From assembly GCA_002346645.1 (NCBI GenBank), contig DEAD01000001.1, positions 84,561-148,560 on the forward strand: 64,000 nt of DNA. The letters run 5' to 3'. Position 1 is the first letter of the stretch, and each line of letters starts with the position of its first letter. A model generated the notes under the pieces. That model did not search any database. It had not been told where the DNA came from and saw only the letters and a list, made by a program, of their open reading frames with translations. The translations under genes and the position numbers were made by a program. Source of the stretch: Dehalococcoidia bacterium UBA2991. GTDB taxonomy: Bacteria; Chloroflexota; Dehalococcoidia; Tepidiformales; Tepidiformaceae. Below, piece by piece: positions 25,671 through 34,629 of the stretch.

Positions 25671-26609
25671 ATGACCGTGACTCTTCCATCGTTGACGCTT
25701 TCCCAACTGGAGATGGCCGCCCCTGCGGGGGGAAGCGCGCTCGTGATGGGTATCTTCGATGGCGTCCACCGGGGACACCAATCGCTCCTTTCCCGCTTGC
25801 GAGAGGAAGCAGACGCGAGGGGATTAGCACCAGGAGTAGTGACGCTCCACCCCCACCCGGTGACAGTATTGCGACCTGACGTCGCGGCGAGCTACCTGAC
25901 ATCACTGGAAGATCGGCTTCACTTACTCCGCAAAGGAGGAGCCTCGTGGGTGCTGCCCCTAACATTCACATCAGAACTCTCTGAAGTAACAGCAGAGGAA
26001 CTAGCGGAGGCATTTCAAAAACTGCTACACATGCAGGTGATGGTTTTGGGGCCAGATGCCGCCTTTGGGAGAGGAGCTCCACTGGAAACACCCCAGCGAA
26101 TGCGACAAGCAGGAGAAGAATTTGGGTTTGATGTGGTGCAGATCGAACCGCTGATGTCCGGGGATGAGCGTTGCAGTTCGACCATGGTCCGGCGAGCCTT
26201 GGCGAAAGGCGACATGGAGGCAGTCACACAACTGCTGGGAAGACGCTACACCCTGGCCGGACCGGTAGTAAGAGGGTTTGAGCGCGGCCGGACCATCGGT
26301 TTTCCCACTGCAAACATCTCAGTAGCCGCAGACCGTGCTCTACCAGAGCTAGGCGTCTACGCCACGATTGCGACAATAGCCGGGCGTGAATTGCTGGGAG
26401 CAACAAATATCGGCCGACGGCCAACCTTTGACGCTGGCCATATCTCTATCGAAACGCACCTGCTCGACTTCGAGGGCAACCTCTACGATGAACATATGGA
26501 GATTGAGATCGTAGACCGGGTTAGGGCCGAGCAAACATTCTCAGGCCCAGAGGAACTTCGGGCGCAAATAGCCGAGGACGTACATCACGTAAGGGAGCTG
26601 CTTTCATGA
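25671..26609 (+). CDS. ribF: Bifunctional riboflavin kinase / FAD synthetase
   Basis: RibF phosphorylates riboflavin to FMN and adenylylates FMN to FAD. The N-terminal FMN adenylyltransferase domain shows MGIFDGVHRGH near residue 25, and the Ser-Ser-Thr segment follows near 165. The C-terminal kinase domain starts near residue 185 with RGFERGRTIGFPTANIS. From ATG 25671 the product is 312 residues. An in-frame earlier start at 25629 is less likely, lacking similarity. It overlaps tyrS by four bases. Confidence 0.95.
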   Translation: MTVTLPSLTLSQLEMAAPAGGSALVMGIFDGVHRGHQSLLSRLREEADARGLAPGVVTLHPHPVTVLRPDVAASYLTSLEDRLHLLRKGGASWVLPLTFTSELSEVTAEELAEAFQKLLHMQVMVLGPDAAFGRGAPLETPQRMRQAGEEFGFDVVQIEPLMSGDERCSSTMVRRALAKGDMEAVTQLLGRRYTLAGPVVRGFERGRTIGFPTANISVAADRALPELGVYATIATIAGRELLGATNIGRRPTFDAGHISIETHLLDFEGNLYDEHMEIEIVDRVRAEQTFSGPEELRAQIAEDVHHVRELLS

Positions 26610-27829
26610 CCCGCAACATGGCGCCAGTTGACGAACAGCTCTTCCTCCTCATGAGCGGAGTGGACTATGGGGACCCGGGATTACGGCGAGCGTTCGAGGC
26701 AGAACTCCGCTATTTGCTGGAACAAGACCGCCCATTACGTGTCTACCTGGGCATCGACCCAACGGCGACCTCACTGACGCTGGGACACACGGTGCCACTA
26801 AGAAAATTGCGCCAGTTCCAAGACCTTGGGCACGAAACAATCTTCCTCATCGGAGACACCACAGCCCTCATCGGAGACCCCTCAGACAAAAACAAGTTGC
26901 GACCTCAGATGACCATCGATGATGTCAAAGAAAATGAGAGCAGCTACTTTGCCCAAGCCTCTAAGATCTTGGACCCGAAAAAGACCGTCGTACGGCACAA
27001 CTCCGAATGGCTGGGACAATTGGACCTGAGTGACTGGATCGGCCTAATGTCGAAATTCACCGTTGCCGAAATGTTGACGCGAGATAACTTCCGGGAACGC
27101 CAGCGGCGGAGCGACCCAATCTACTTGCACGAGTTCCTCTACGCGCTGATGCAAGGTTACGACGCCCGCGCATTGGAGTGCGACGTACAAGTAGGAGCGA
27201 CCGAGCAACTTTTCAACCTAATCGCAGGCCGCAAGCTACAAGAGGACGCGGGGCAACGAAAACATGTTCCCATAACAGTGCCGATCCTAGTGGGAATCGA
27301 TGGCGTTATGCGTATGTCTAAATCCACTGGAAACTTTATTGGGCTGGACGAAGCACCGGTGGAACAGTATGGCAAAGCAATGTCAATTCCTGACGAGGTA
27401 TTGGCTAATTACTTCGAATTGGCAACTAGCCTGGACCGAAACGAAGTAGCAACGACCATCGAGGGATTAGCTGCCGGAAAACTTGATCCTATGACGGAGA
27501 AAAAAAGATTAGCTCGCACAATCGTGACTGAACTCCATAGCGAAGAAGCAGCAGCCGAAGCAGAGGCTCATTTCGAAAGAACAGTGCAGCGCCGCGAAGA
27601 GCCAGAAGAGATGCCAGAAGTAACAATCAGGAGCGGGCAAACACTGATCGACGTCATCGTAGAAGCGGGAGCCGCACCATCTAGAAGAGAAGCTCGCCGA
27701 CTCCTCCAGCAAGGGGCCGTAACGGTTGACGGGCAGCCCATCACCAACTCACATGAACTAGCGCGGATTGGATCACGCGTCCGGGTTGGGAAACGCCGTT
27801 GGCTGCGTATAACAGCAGCCAACGACTAA
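26606..27829 (+). CDS. tyrS: Tyrosyl-tRNA synthetase
   Basis: TyrRS charges tRNA-Tyr. The class I motifs are L-T-L-G-H-T near residue 57 (HIGH-like) and R-M-S-K-S near residue 237. The C-terminal S4 RNA-binding domain (about 335-407) ends with KRRWLRI. The G-D-P-S-D-K-N stretch and overall form place it in the TyrZ-like subfamily. The ATG overlaps the ribF stop. A 223-base gap with no gene I can support follows before xerD. Confidence 0.96.
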   Translation: MTRNMAPVDEQLFLLMSGVDYGDPGLRRAFEAELRYLLEQDRPLRVYLGIDPTATSLTLGHTVPLRKLRQFQDLGHETIFLIGDTTALIGDPSDKNKLRPQMTIDDVKENESSYFAQASKILDPKKTVVRHNSEWLGQLDLSDWIGLMSKFTVAEMLTRDNFRERQRRSDPIYLHEFLYALMQGYDARALECDVQVGATEQLFNLIAGRKLQEDAGQRKHVPITVPILVGIDGVMRMSKSTGNFIGLDEAPVEQYGKAMSIPDEVLANYFELATSLDRNEVATTIEGLAAGKLDPMTEKKRLARTIVTELHSEEAAAEAEAHFERTVQRREEPEEMPEVTIRSGQTLIDVIVEAGAAPSRREARRLLQQGAVTVDGQPITNSHELARIGSRVRVGKRRWLRITAAND

Positions 27830-28052
27830 ACAAATCTGCGAGGCGAACAGGGAAGAAAATCGGGTGTGGCCGGGGGGGCGAAGTCGTCAAGAATAGCTAT
27901 TAGCAGAGCTGGTCTCGTTCAGTTTTACCCCTCCATACAAAAACTTCACCAGAAGTGCCCCATTTCGTGTGGCGCAGTTCGCCGCACATGCTTAGGATTG
28001 GCCTCCCGCACTCGCCATCGAGAACAATTTTTTCCTGGAGGGGTGCCGTTAG

Positions 28053-28955
28053 ATGGACACCCGTGTCGCAGAGTTCCTGACGTTCCTAACCGTTGAAAAA
28101 AATGCGTCCGAAAATACAATCTCAGCTTATCGAAGTGATCTCGATCAATTCGAAAAGAGCGTAGCCCGCCAATCGTCTACTGCCGCAGCCTCTTGGGATG
28201 CGATAACAGACGAGATGCTGCTGACTTTCGTCGAAGAGTTACGGGGGAGGGACTACAAAGCAGCAACTGTTGCCAGAAAAGTCGCTGCCGTAAAGTCCTT
28301 CTTTAGCTTTATGGCCGCAGAAGGCATCTTGCCCTGCGATCCAACAGAGGAATTGCGCTCACCACAGGTCGGGAAAGCACTACCCCGAACATTGACGCCT
28401 GAAGAAGTGGATGAGCTGTTGGAACAGCCCGCTCGCAAAAGCACCGCCGTCGCCCAAAGAGACAAGGCAATGCTGGAGTTGGCATACCACACAGGAATGC
28501 GCGTCACAGAACTTGTCTCTCTGGATGTAGCACACGTAGCACTCGAAAGTGATCCCGTCACTGTGAGGAGTATTGGGAAAGGTGACCAGGAGCGCGCGCT
28601 CCCACTCCACCAGCGTGCTGTGGATGAACTACGACAGTACATCTTCCACGTTCGGCCCAAAATGGTCCGGAATCGTAACGAAACAGCGCTTTTCGTTAAC
28701 CGCAGAGGTGGCCGCCTAACGCGCCAAGGGTTCTGGCTGATCCTGAAGAATTACGCAAGAGAAGCGCGACTGGATGGAATAACTCCGCACACGCTTCGGC
28801 ACACCTACGCTACCCACATGCTCTCGGGAGGGATGCCTCTGCGAAACGTGCAGGAGGCGCTTGGGCACGCAAGCATCTCCACGACGCAAATCTACACGCA
28901 GCTCACCGACCAACAGAGGCGGGAGCAATACGACAAAGCCCACCCCCGAGCCTAG
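28053..28955 (+). CDS. xerD: Tyrosine recombinase XerD/XerC
   Basis: The 300-residue product is a full tyrosine recombinase, expected to resolve chromosome dimers at dif. The N-terminal SAM-like core-binding domain (about 1-85) is followed by the catalytic domain with all key residues: Arg in TGMRVTEL, Lys in IGKGDQER, His-x-x-Arg in HTLRHTYATH, His in LGHASI and Tyr in TQIYTQL. GGAGGGG lies nine bases before the ATG. No mobile-element partner genes or attachment repeats are seen around it, so a housekeeping Xer role is the better reading than an integrase. Confidence 0.93.
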   Translation: MDTRVAEFLTFLTVEKNASENTISAYRSDLDQFEKSVARQSSTAAASWDAITDEMLLTFVEELRGRDYKAATVARKVAAVKSFFSFMAAEGILPCDPTEELRSPQVGKALPRTLTPEEVDELLEQPARKSTAVAQRDKAMLELAYHTGMRVTELVSLDVAHVALESDPVTVRSIGKGDQERALPLHQRAVDELRQYIFHVRPKMVRNRNETALFVNRRGGRLTRQGFWLILKNYAREARLDGITPHTLRHTYATHMLSGGMPLRNVQEALGHASISTTQIYTQLTDQQRREQYDKAHPRA

Positions 28956-28979
28956 CCAAAAGCACCGTAGACTGCTGGC

Positions 28980-29864
28980 GTGACACCTCCCCAAGAACTT
29001 CTTGATGCGATCGCACGTGAAGGGGCAGAAGAGAGGTTGCGCGAGCTCGATAAGCAAGGGAAGCTCACTTCCGCGCTATTTCCAGAGCTGGAAGAAGGTC
29101 GGGGCTTCGAGCAACCCGCTCTGCACCACTACACCGTGCTAGAGCACAATCTATCAGCAGTTGGGGCACTTGATAGGGCACTTGGGGAGGGAGTAGAGGG
29201 AGTGCAGCTAACCGACCCCTCTGCAGAGAACACACTTGCAGATTGGTTGGAACGAAAAATCGATAAGCATCCACTGCTTCACCTCCTGCGCCTTTCCTGC
29301 CTAGTACACGACATCGCTAAACCACGGACAGCAGTGGTACGGGAAGGTCGACTGCGTTTCCCCCGACACGGTCCAGTAGGAGCAGAACTACTGGAGGAGC
29401 GGCTGGCCTCCCTAGGGTTCGAACAGAACAGCATCGACTTCGTAACGACGATGGTGCGTTACCACCTAAGGCCAGGAGAGTTTGCACGGTCGTGGCCACC
29501 TTCAGATCGAGCCCTTCGACGCTTCGCCCGGGACGTCGCTGGACAGACGTTGCCGTTGTTACTTCTACAGCTGGCCGATGGCATGGCGACACGAGGCCCA
29601 AACTACCGACGGGAAAACTTTGAACGGCACATCGCATTTCTTAGACACATCGTCACACGGACAGAAGAAGCGTTACAGGAAGATGAATTACCCCTCGTGA
29701 ATGGGGAAGAGCTGATGAAAGAATTAGGGTTGCCAAGTGGACCGCTTCTAGGGGCTGTCCTAACATCGGTGCGCGAGGCCCAGCTGGCGGGCGAGGTGGA
29801 TGATCGTGCTGCCGCTATCGCGCTAGCGCGCCAATCCTTAGAGCACCTAACCGCTGAGGCCTAG
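28980..29864 (+). CDS. HD-domain protein resembling the C-terminal half of CCA-adding enzymes
   Basis: The 294-residue product lacks a nucleotidyltransferase domain. It has an HD phosphohydrolase-type core: L-E-H-N-L near residue 54, L-V-H-D-I-A-K-P (HD pair) near 108, an R-Y-H-L segment near 160, and an L-A-D segment near 198. This order resembles the RNA-binding/HD region of bacterial poly(A) polymerase/CCA-adding proteins, where it acts as a metal-dependent phosphohydrolase. GTG 28980 is the start, 24 bases after xerD. yajC follows after 15 bases. The substrate is unknown. Confidence 0.82.
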   Translation: MTPPQELLDAIAREGAEERLRELDKQGKLTSALFPELEEGRGFEQPALHHYTVLEHNLSAVGALDRALGEGVEGVQLTDPSAENTLADWLERKIDKHPLLHLLRLSCLVHDIAKPRTAVVREGRLRFPRHGPVGAELLEERLASLGFEQNSIDFVTTMVRYHLRPGEFARSWPPSDRALRRFARDVAGQTLPLLLLQLADGMATRGPNYRRENFERHIAFLRHIVTRTEEALQEDELPLVNGEELMKELGLPSGPLLGAVLTSVREAQLAGEVDDRAAAIALARQSLEHLTAEA

Positions 29865-29879
29865 CTCCGGAGTACTTCC

Positions 29880-30230
29880 ATGGCCGTGATGTTTAGCGTC
29901 ATCTTCTACACAGTACTGGCCGTGGCTGCCTTCTATTTTATCTTGCTTCAACCAGTTCTGAAGCAGCAGAGACAACGCAAGAAGGCCGTGCGAGAACTGC
30001 AAATCGGAGACGAAGTAGTTACTACGGGCGGAATCATCGCCGAAGTGAAGGACGTTCAGACGCCGACAGACAGCCCAACTGAGCTGATCCTAGAAATCGC
30101 CCCTGGCATTCACGTACGTGCACTTACCGACGCCGTGGAACGCCGATTGACGACACTGGAACCCACATCTGAAGAAACGCTTGAGACCATCGCTACCAGC
30201 GTTAGCAAGGTCAACGACCCACATGCGTAG
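29880..30230 (+). CDS. yajC: Preprotein translocase subunit YajC
   Basis: YajC is a small membrane partner of SecDF. The 116-residue protein has one N-terminal membrane helix with the typical YFILLQPVLKQQRQRKKAV end, followed by the soluble I-G-D-E-V-V-T-T-G-G-I motif. The C-terminus continues into secDF with an eight-base overlap. The yajC-secD-secF order is widely conserved. Confidence 0.94.
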   Translation: MAVMFSVIFYTVLAVAAFYFILLQPVLKQQRQRKKAVRELQIGDEVVTTGGIIAEVKDVQTPTDSPTELILEIAPGIHVRALTDAVERRLTTLEPTSEETLETIATSVSKVNDPHA

Positions 30231-32724
30231 TTCCACCACGGGACTGGTCTTTCTTGCAATTCTTGTAGGGAGCATCTTCTGCCTGTTTGCAGTTTGGCCA
30301 AGCACACCAAGCCGCTACCTACCGGGAGACTTTTGGCCGGAGGGCCGTGGCATCAGCATTGGAGACTTCGAGCGACGAACCATGCGGCTGGGACTAGACC
30401 TCCAAGGTGGAGCACACCTAGTTCTACAAGCGAACCCACCAGCTGGGTTTGACGGAGACCTAGCCGAATCTTTAGAGGTCGCTAAAGAGGTAATAGAACG
30501 GCGCGTAGATGCCTTCGGTGTGGTGGAACCCGAGATACGAATCGCAAGTGGAAACCGGCTAGACGTGCAGGTTCCAGGAATGACTCTCCCTGAAGCGGAG
30601 AGGCTTATTGGACGCACCGCCTCGCTAACGTATTACGTGATCAACGAGGCAGGAGAGCGCGTACCCGCAACAGGCATCGTCGAAGGCGTCGAGATCCAGA
30701 TGACTGGCCAGCACCTCAAGAGCAACACCGTTGCAGAAAGAGTGGGCATTAGCTTCGCTGTATTCTTCGAAACGACAGGCGTAGGCAACGAGCTTATGCG
30801 CCAGATCACAACGAAGGCCCTGCAGTTCCCACAAGGAGACCCTCAGAGGCGACTACTGGTCTACCTCGATACGGAACTGATCTCAGATGCGGTTGTCCAA
30901 GGAGTCATCGAGGACCAAGGAACGATTACAGGACTGAACAGCTTCACTGAAGCAAGTGACCTCTCAAAGCAACTGAATGCGGGCGCCCTACCAGTCCCAC
31001 TTCAAACAATTCAAGCCAATGAGGTAAGCGCCTCACTTGGTGACGACTCGGTGAAAGCATCAGTAAACGCTGCAGAGATCGGTCTTCTAGCAGTGTTAGC
31101 GTTCATGATCCTGTACTACCGCCTCCCTGGCTTATTGGCAGCTTTCGCACTCATCGTCTATGCACTAATCACCCTGACGGTATTCAAAGTATGGCCTGTG
31201 ACACTAACCCTTTCTGGGATTGCCGCATTCATCCTCTCGGTGGGCATGGCGGTTGACGCGAACATTCTGATCTTCGAACGAATGAAGGAGGAGCTCCGGC
31301 GCGGCCGGCCCCTTGGAACTGCGATCGAAACAGGTTTCCGACGCGCTTGGCCATCGATCCGAGACTCAAACATTGCGACCTTCATCACATGCGCAATCCT
31401 TTTCTGGTTCGGTGATCAGTTCGGTGCCTCCTTCGTGCGAGGGTTTGCAATCACGCTGGCAATCGGTGTTGCGGTCAGTATGTTCTCCGCAATCGTTGTG
31501 ACACGTACATTCCTGCGATTGTTAGTGGGGACTCGGTTCGCCCGCTCACGCTGGCTCTTCAACGCCGAAAGCCTATCCTCGGGGAAGGAAAGCGACGAAC
31601 AACCCGACACTCCACAAGCTCCTCACTCGACATTCATATCCTTTGCCCGGCGCCGTTGGATAACTCTTGGACTCTCACTGGCAGTCGTTATCGCTGCCGC
31701 TGTTACTCTCGCCATACCCCCTTCTCTTCAGGCAGGAATCGAATTTACCGGAGGATCGACGTTCACATTACAGTTTGCGCAAGAGGAGCCAACAGCTGAG
31801 GAGGCGGACGGGGTAACTCAGGAACACAGCACTGCAGATTCAGAAACTACTGAAGACGGAAAACCGCAACCCAAATTACCTGAATCATTACAGGTAGTTG
31901 AGGCCGAGGATCTCCGCGAGGCACTTAGCAGGCTAGGCCACGAGAAAGCGAAAGTACAGGCTGCAGGTTTTAACACTTACCTAGTGCGAACAATTCAGCT
32001 AGAGGGAGCCCCGCCCCTGACAGGGAGTGAGGGCCCAGTTCCACCCGGTGAAATAGACGAGATCTTGGTTGCACTAGAAGAGGAATTTGGACCGGTACAG
32101 CGCCTCGATTTCGCCACTGTCTCCGGGACCGTCTCAACAGAGATCGCCCGGGACGCCACTTTAGCCGTAGCCGCCGCTGCTGCTGCAATCCTAATTTACG
32201 TGGCATTCGCGTTCCGTCGACAGCGGTCGGCTTGGCGATACGGGCTATGCGCAGTTATTGCTCTGGTACACGACTCAGTGATCGTGCTGGGCCTGTTTTC
32301 GCTTTTAGCTAAAGTCTCAGGAACGGAGGTGGACACCGCCTTCATCGTAGCCATCTTGACGGTCATCGGCTTCTCCGTTCATGACACAATCGTAGTATTC
32401 GATCGTGTGCGTGAGGTGACCTCACGTGATGCTTTCGTGCCCTTTGCAGAAGCAGTAAATGTGAGTCTGACCGAGACACTAGTACGTTCGCTCAATACTT
32501 CTTTCGTGACGATCCTGACGATCATCGCGATGTACCTGATCGGCGGTGTCACCATTCAGAACTTCCTGCTGGTACTCCTAGTTGGAGTGGTCGCCGGAAC
32601 TTACAGCAGCATTTTCGTAGCAGCGCAAGTGCTTGTCGCCTGGGAAAACCACGACATCGGACGCTTCTTCCGACGCATTACCTCCCGGAATGGAACACAG
32701 AAAGCCACGGCCTCCGGCAGTTAA
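30223..32724 (+). CDS. secDF: Fused protein-export membrane protein SecDF
   Basis: SecD and SecF use the proton gradient to assist late steps of protein export. Here both are in one 833-residue chain. The SecD half has an N-terminal helix, the P1 periplasmic region with GLDLQGG near residue 64, and a transmembrane block from about residue 285 to 430 that includes GMAVDANILIFERMKEE. The SecF half begins near residue 495 with the GIEFTGG motif at about 504; a VHDTIVVFDRVRE segment is in its final membrane block. A long acidic insert (about residues 520-555) separates parts of the SecF periplasmic domain. Start ATG 30223 lies inside the yajC end. Confidence 0.95.
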   Translation: MRSSTTGLVFLAILVGSIFCLFAVWPSTPSRYLPGDFWPEGRGISIGDFERRTMRLGLDLQGGAHLVLQANPPAGFDGDLAESLEVAKEVIERRVDAFGVVEPEIRIASGNRLDVQVPGMTLPEAERLIGRTASLTYYVINEAGERVPATGIVEGVEIQMTGQHLKSNTVAERVGISFAVFFETTGVGNELMRQITTKALQFPQGDPQRRLLVYLDTELISDAVVQGVIEDQGTITGLNSFTEASDLSKQLNAGALPVPLQTIQANEVSASLGDDSVKASVNAAEIGLLAVLAFMILYYRLPGLLAAFALIVYALITLTVFKVWPVTLTLSGIAAFILSVGMAVDANILIFERMKEELRRGRPLGTAIETGFRRAWPSIRDSNIATFITCAILFWFGDQFGASFVRGFAITLAIGVAVSMFSAIVVTRTFLRLLVGTRFARSRWLFNAESLSSGKESDEQPDTPQAPHSTFISFARRRWITLGLSLAVVIAAAVTLAIPPSLQAGIEFTGGSTFTLQFAQEEPTAEEADGVTQEHSTADSETTEDGKPQPKLPESLQVVEAEDLREALSRLGHEKAKVQAAGFNTYLVRTIQLEGAPPLTGSEGPVPPGEIDEILVALEEEFGPVQRLDFATVSGTVSTEIARDATLAVAAAAAAILIYVAFAFRRQRSAWRYGLCAVIALVHDSVIVLGLFSLLAKVSGTEVDTAFIVAILTVIGFSVHDTIVVFDRVREVTSRDAFVPFAEAVNVSLTETLVRSLNTSFVTILTIIAMYLIGGVTIQNFLLVLLVGVVAGTYSSIFVAAQVLVAWENHDIGRFFRRITSRNGTQKATASGS

Positions 32725-32870
32725 GCGGCTTAAGCAAAGCCCTTTTCGGAACCCATAAGCACACCACTTAACGTTGGCATACGTGTCCGGTTTCGAACCC
32801 AAAACCCCATACCGTTGCTCGTCAGGACAGAGCGGGCGTTATTACACAGCGCATAAAAAGAATAATTACC

Positions 32871-34538
32871 CTAATCGCTTGATCCAGGGGCACCAAAGAG
32901 AGCTTTAGCAGGGCTTATTTCCTCCCTCTCTGACAATCCAAGACGAGCACGAAAGGACTTTTCGTCAGATTGAGAGTTGGGCGCCTCGGGAGTCTGAATA
33001 ACCAATGGCATCGGCAGGGCATGCCCGAAGGCCACCGCTTGGCGCCTACGCCCAATTGAACCGATCACCCGATGCAGCCCACTGCAACCCGTACCACTGC
33101 CAACCAGCGCCTCAACCTCATTATCACTATCCAGCTGAAGACAAAACTTTGTGCCAATTTGAGAGAGTACTTCAGGTTCGATCCTACTAGGCCACTGATC
33201 AATGACGAGAAGGGTGACGTTGTACTTTCTCATCTCGCTAGCAATCTGCCCCAAAATACTCTGTCCAGAAGAGGACCGACCCAAAAGCTTATGGGCCTCT
33301 TCGAGAACAATCACTAGGTTATTGAGCCCCAGGAACTTCTGAGAATGCTGGGTGCTAAAGCGATACCGTTCCCAAATACGACGAGAAAGCATATTTGCCA
33401 CAAGCATGTAGCAAATATGGTCATCTTCGAAGGCCCCAAACTGAACAACAACGCTTTTGCCACCCTGGAGAGAACGCACTATTCGCTCAGCAACATCACC
33501 GAGATGAGAACCTCCACCACGGATAAATTTGCGACGGGTGAGCCAATTCATACTTCGGCGGAGGCTCTCAAAGGACTCTGAAAAGCCCATACGGGCAGCA
33601 ACCTGTGACCAATTGACATCGGCTGCCGGAGGATCGAGAGGCCAAAGTTTACTCAGCAAAACACCCGATGGTTCTTCAGCAACGATCTCATCGATCCAAC
33701 CATGGCCAAAGCGTTCACTGCAGGCATATGCAGCCTCAATGGAAAGATCGGAAAGAGAAAGGCTATCACCGAGAGTTTGGAGATCGCGCGGCTGGATATC
33801 GTGCGTCCCAATAAGGACCTGGCCATCGGAGCTAGAGGGAAGGGATTCGAGGGTAAAGAGCTCAACATCAGTCTGGTGGAGCTGCTTAAGAGAAGGAACC
33901 TGTCTCACACCCTGGCCATAGTCATTGTGCCTATCAAATACAAGAGCAACCGTGCGCTCGCTATTGGTAGGAGCTGCACTAGACCGTGTGAGCAAAGCGT
34001 TGAGGAGATGGAGAACAAGGACACTCTTCCCAGTGCCACTCTTACCAAAGATTGCCGCAGAACGTTCGAAGAGACGTTCCAAATCCACCGCCACCTCTAG
34101 CTTTTCCAAACCAAGAGGGATGCCGACTGAAATACTAGGACCACTAGTGGCAAAGGCCCGGCCGACAGTCACCTGGTCAGCATGCAGGACGGATGAAAAG
34201 TGGCCAGGCATACTGCAAGCCGGGGCAGGTTCCTCGCCACCCGCGAACAGTTCAAGATGAAGATCTAACCTAAAAGTTGTATGGACGGCCTTGTCCTGAA
34301 CCACGTTATCTAGGAGAGGGTTGCTTAGATCCTCAACGGGGATATCAGAATCGACGGCTTCAGAACCGATATCGGTAACCATTCCGAGAAGGGTCCCACC
34401 ACCTTCAACCTCCACTTTGGTGAATTGACCCAGTTGGACAGACTCACCTGGAGCAAGGAGCACTTCTAGTCCATCGGAGAGGGAGCCCCCAATGACGACA
34501 CCAAGCGGAGATTCCTTTTCCAGGTGGGCACCACTCAT
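32871..34538 (-). CDS. HerA-like hexameric ATPase (DUF87 family)
   Basis: This 555-residue protein has an N-terminal beta-barrel region (about 1-135) like the HAS-barrel of HerA/FtsK-type ATPases. It then has Walker A G-K-S-G-T-G-K-S at residues 165-172, Walker B-like I-V-L-E-E-A-H-K near 410, and an arginine-rich late segment. Such proteins translocate DNA, and HerA of archaea works with the NurA nuclease, but no nurA is in the window. ATG 34538 is preferred; an in-frame TTG fifteen bases upstream lacks support. It lies between secDF (convergent, 146-base gap) and selB. Its role here, repair or otherwise, is unresolved. Confidence 0.85.
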   Translation of the reverse strand: MSGAHLEKESPLGVVIGGSLSDGLEVLLAPGESVQLGQFTKVEVEGGGTLLGMVTDIGSEAVDSDIPVEDLSNPLLDNVVQDKAVHTTFRLDLHLELFAGGEEPAPACSMPGHFSSVLHADQVTVGRAFATSGPSISVGIPLGLEKLEVAVDLERLFERSAAIFGKSGTGKSVLVLHLLNALLTRSSAAPTNSERTVALVFDRHNDYGQGVRQVPSLKQLHQTDVELFTLESLPSSSDGQVLIGTHDIQPRDLQTLGDSLSLSDLSIEAAYACSERFGHGWIDEIVAEEPSGVLLSKLWPLDPPAADVNWSQVAARMGFSESFESLRRSMNWLTRRKFIRGGGSHLGDVAERIVRSLQGGKSVVVQFGAFEDDHICYMLVANMLSRRIWERYRFSTQHSQKFLGLNNLVIVLEEAHKLLGRSSSGQSILGQIASEMRKYNVTLLVIDQWPSRIEPEVLSQIGTKFCLQLDSDNEVEALVGSGTGCSGLHRVIGSIGRRRQAVAFGHALPMPLVIQTPEAPNSQSDEKSFRARLGLSEREEISPAKALFGAPGSSD

Positions 34539-34629
34539 GATTGGGTTTCGCAAATGGGAGCAGGACTCATCTCGCTATCCCCAACAACAAGCGGGGGAAA
34601 CTCAGCAAAACCCAGGGGCATCTTCCAGG

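Noticed and set aside
27830..28052. Possible regulatory RNA in the tyrS-xerD gap
   Set aside because: Only a 10-base palindrome AATAGCTATT and a ribosome-binding site are visible; no conserved RNA motif.
28053..28955. Tyrosine recombinase as part of an integrated element
   Set aside because: Neighbours are housekeeping genes, no attachment repeats or phage/plasmid genes; XerD-like motifs and length fit a chromosomal Xer.
32786..32812. GGTTTCGAACC reminiscent of a tRNA T-arm
   Set aside because: The flanking bases do not form a T-stem, and there is no acceptor or anticodon arm on either strand.
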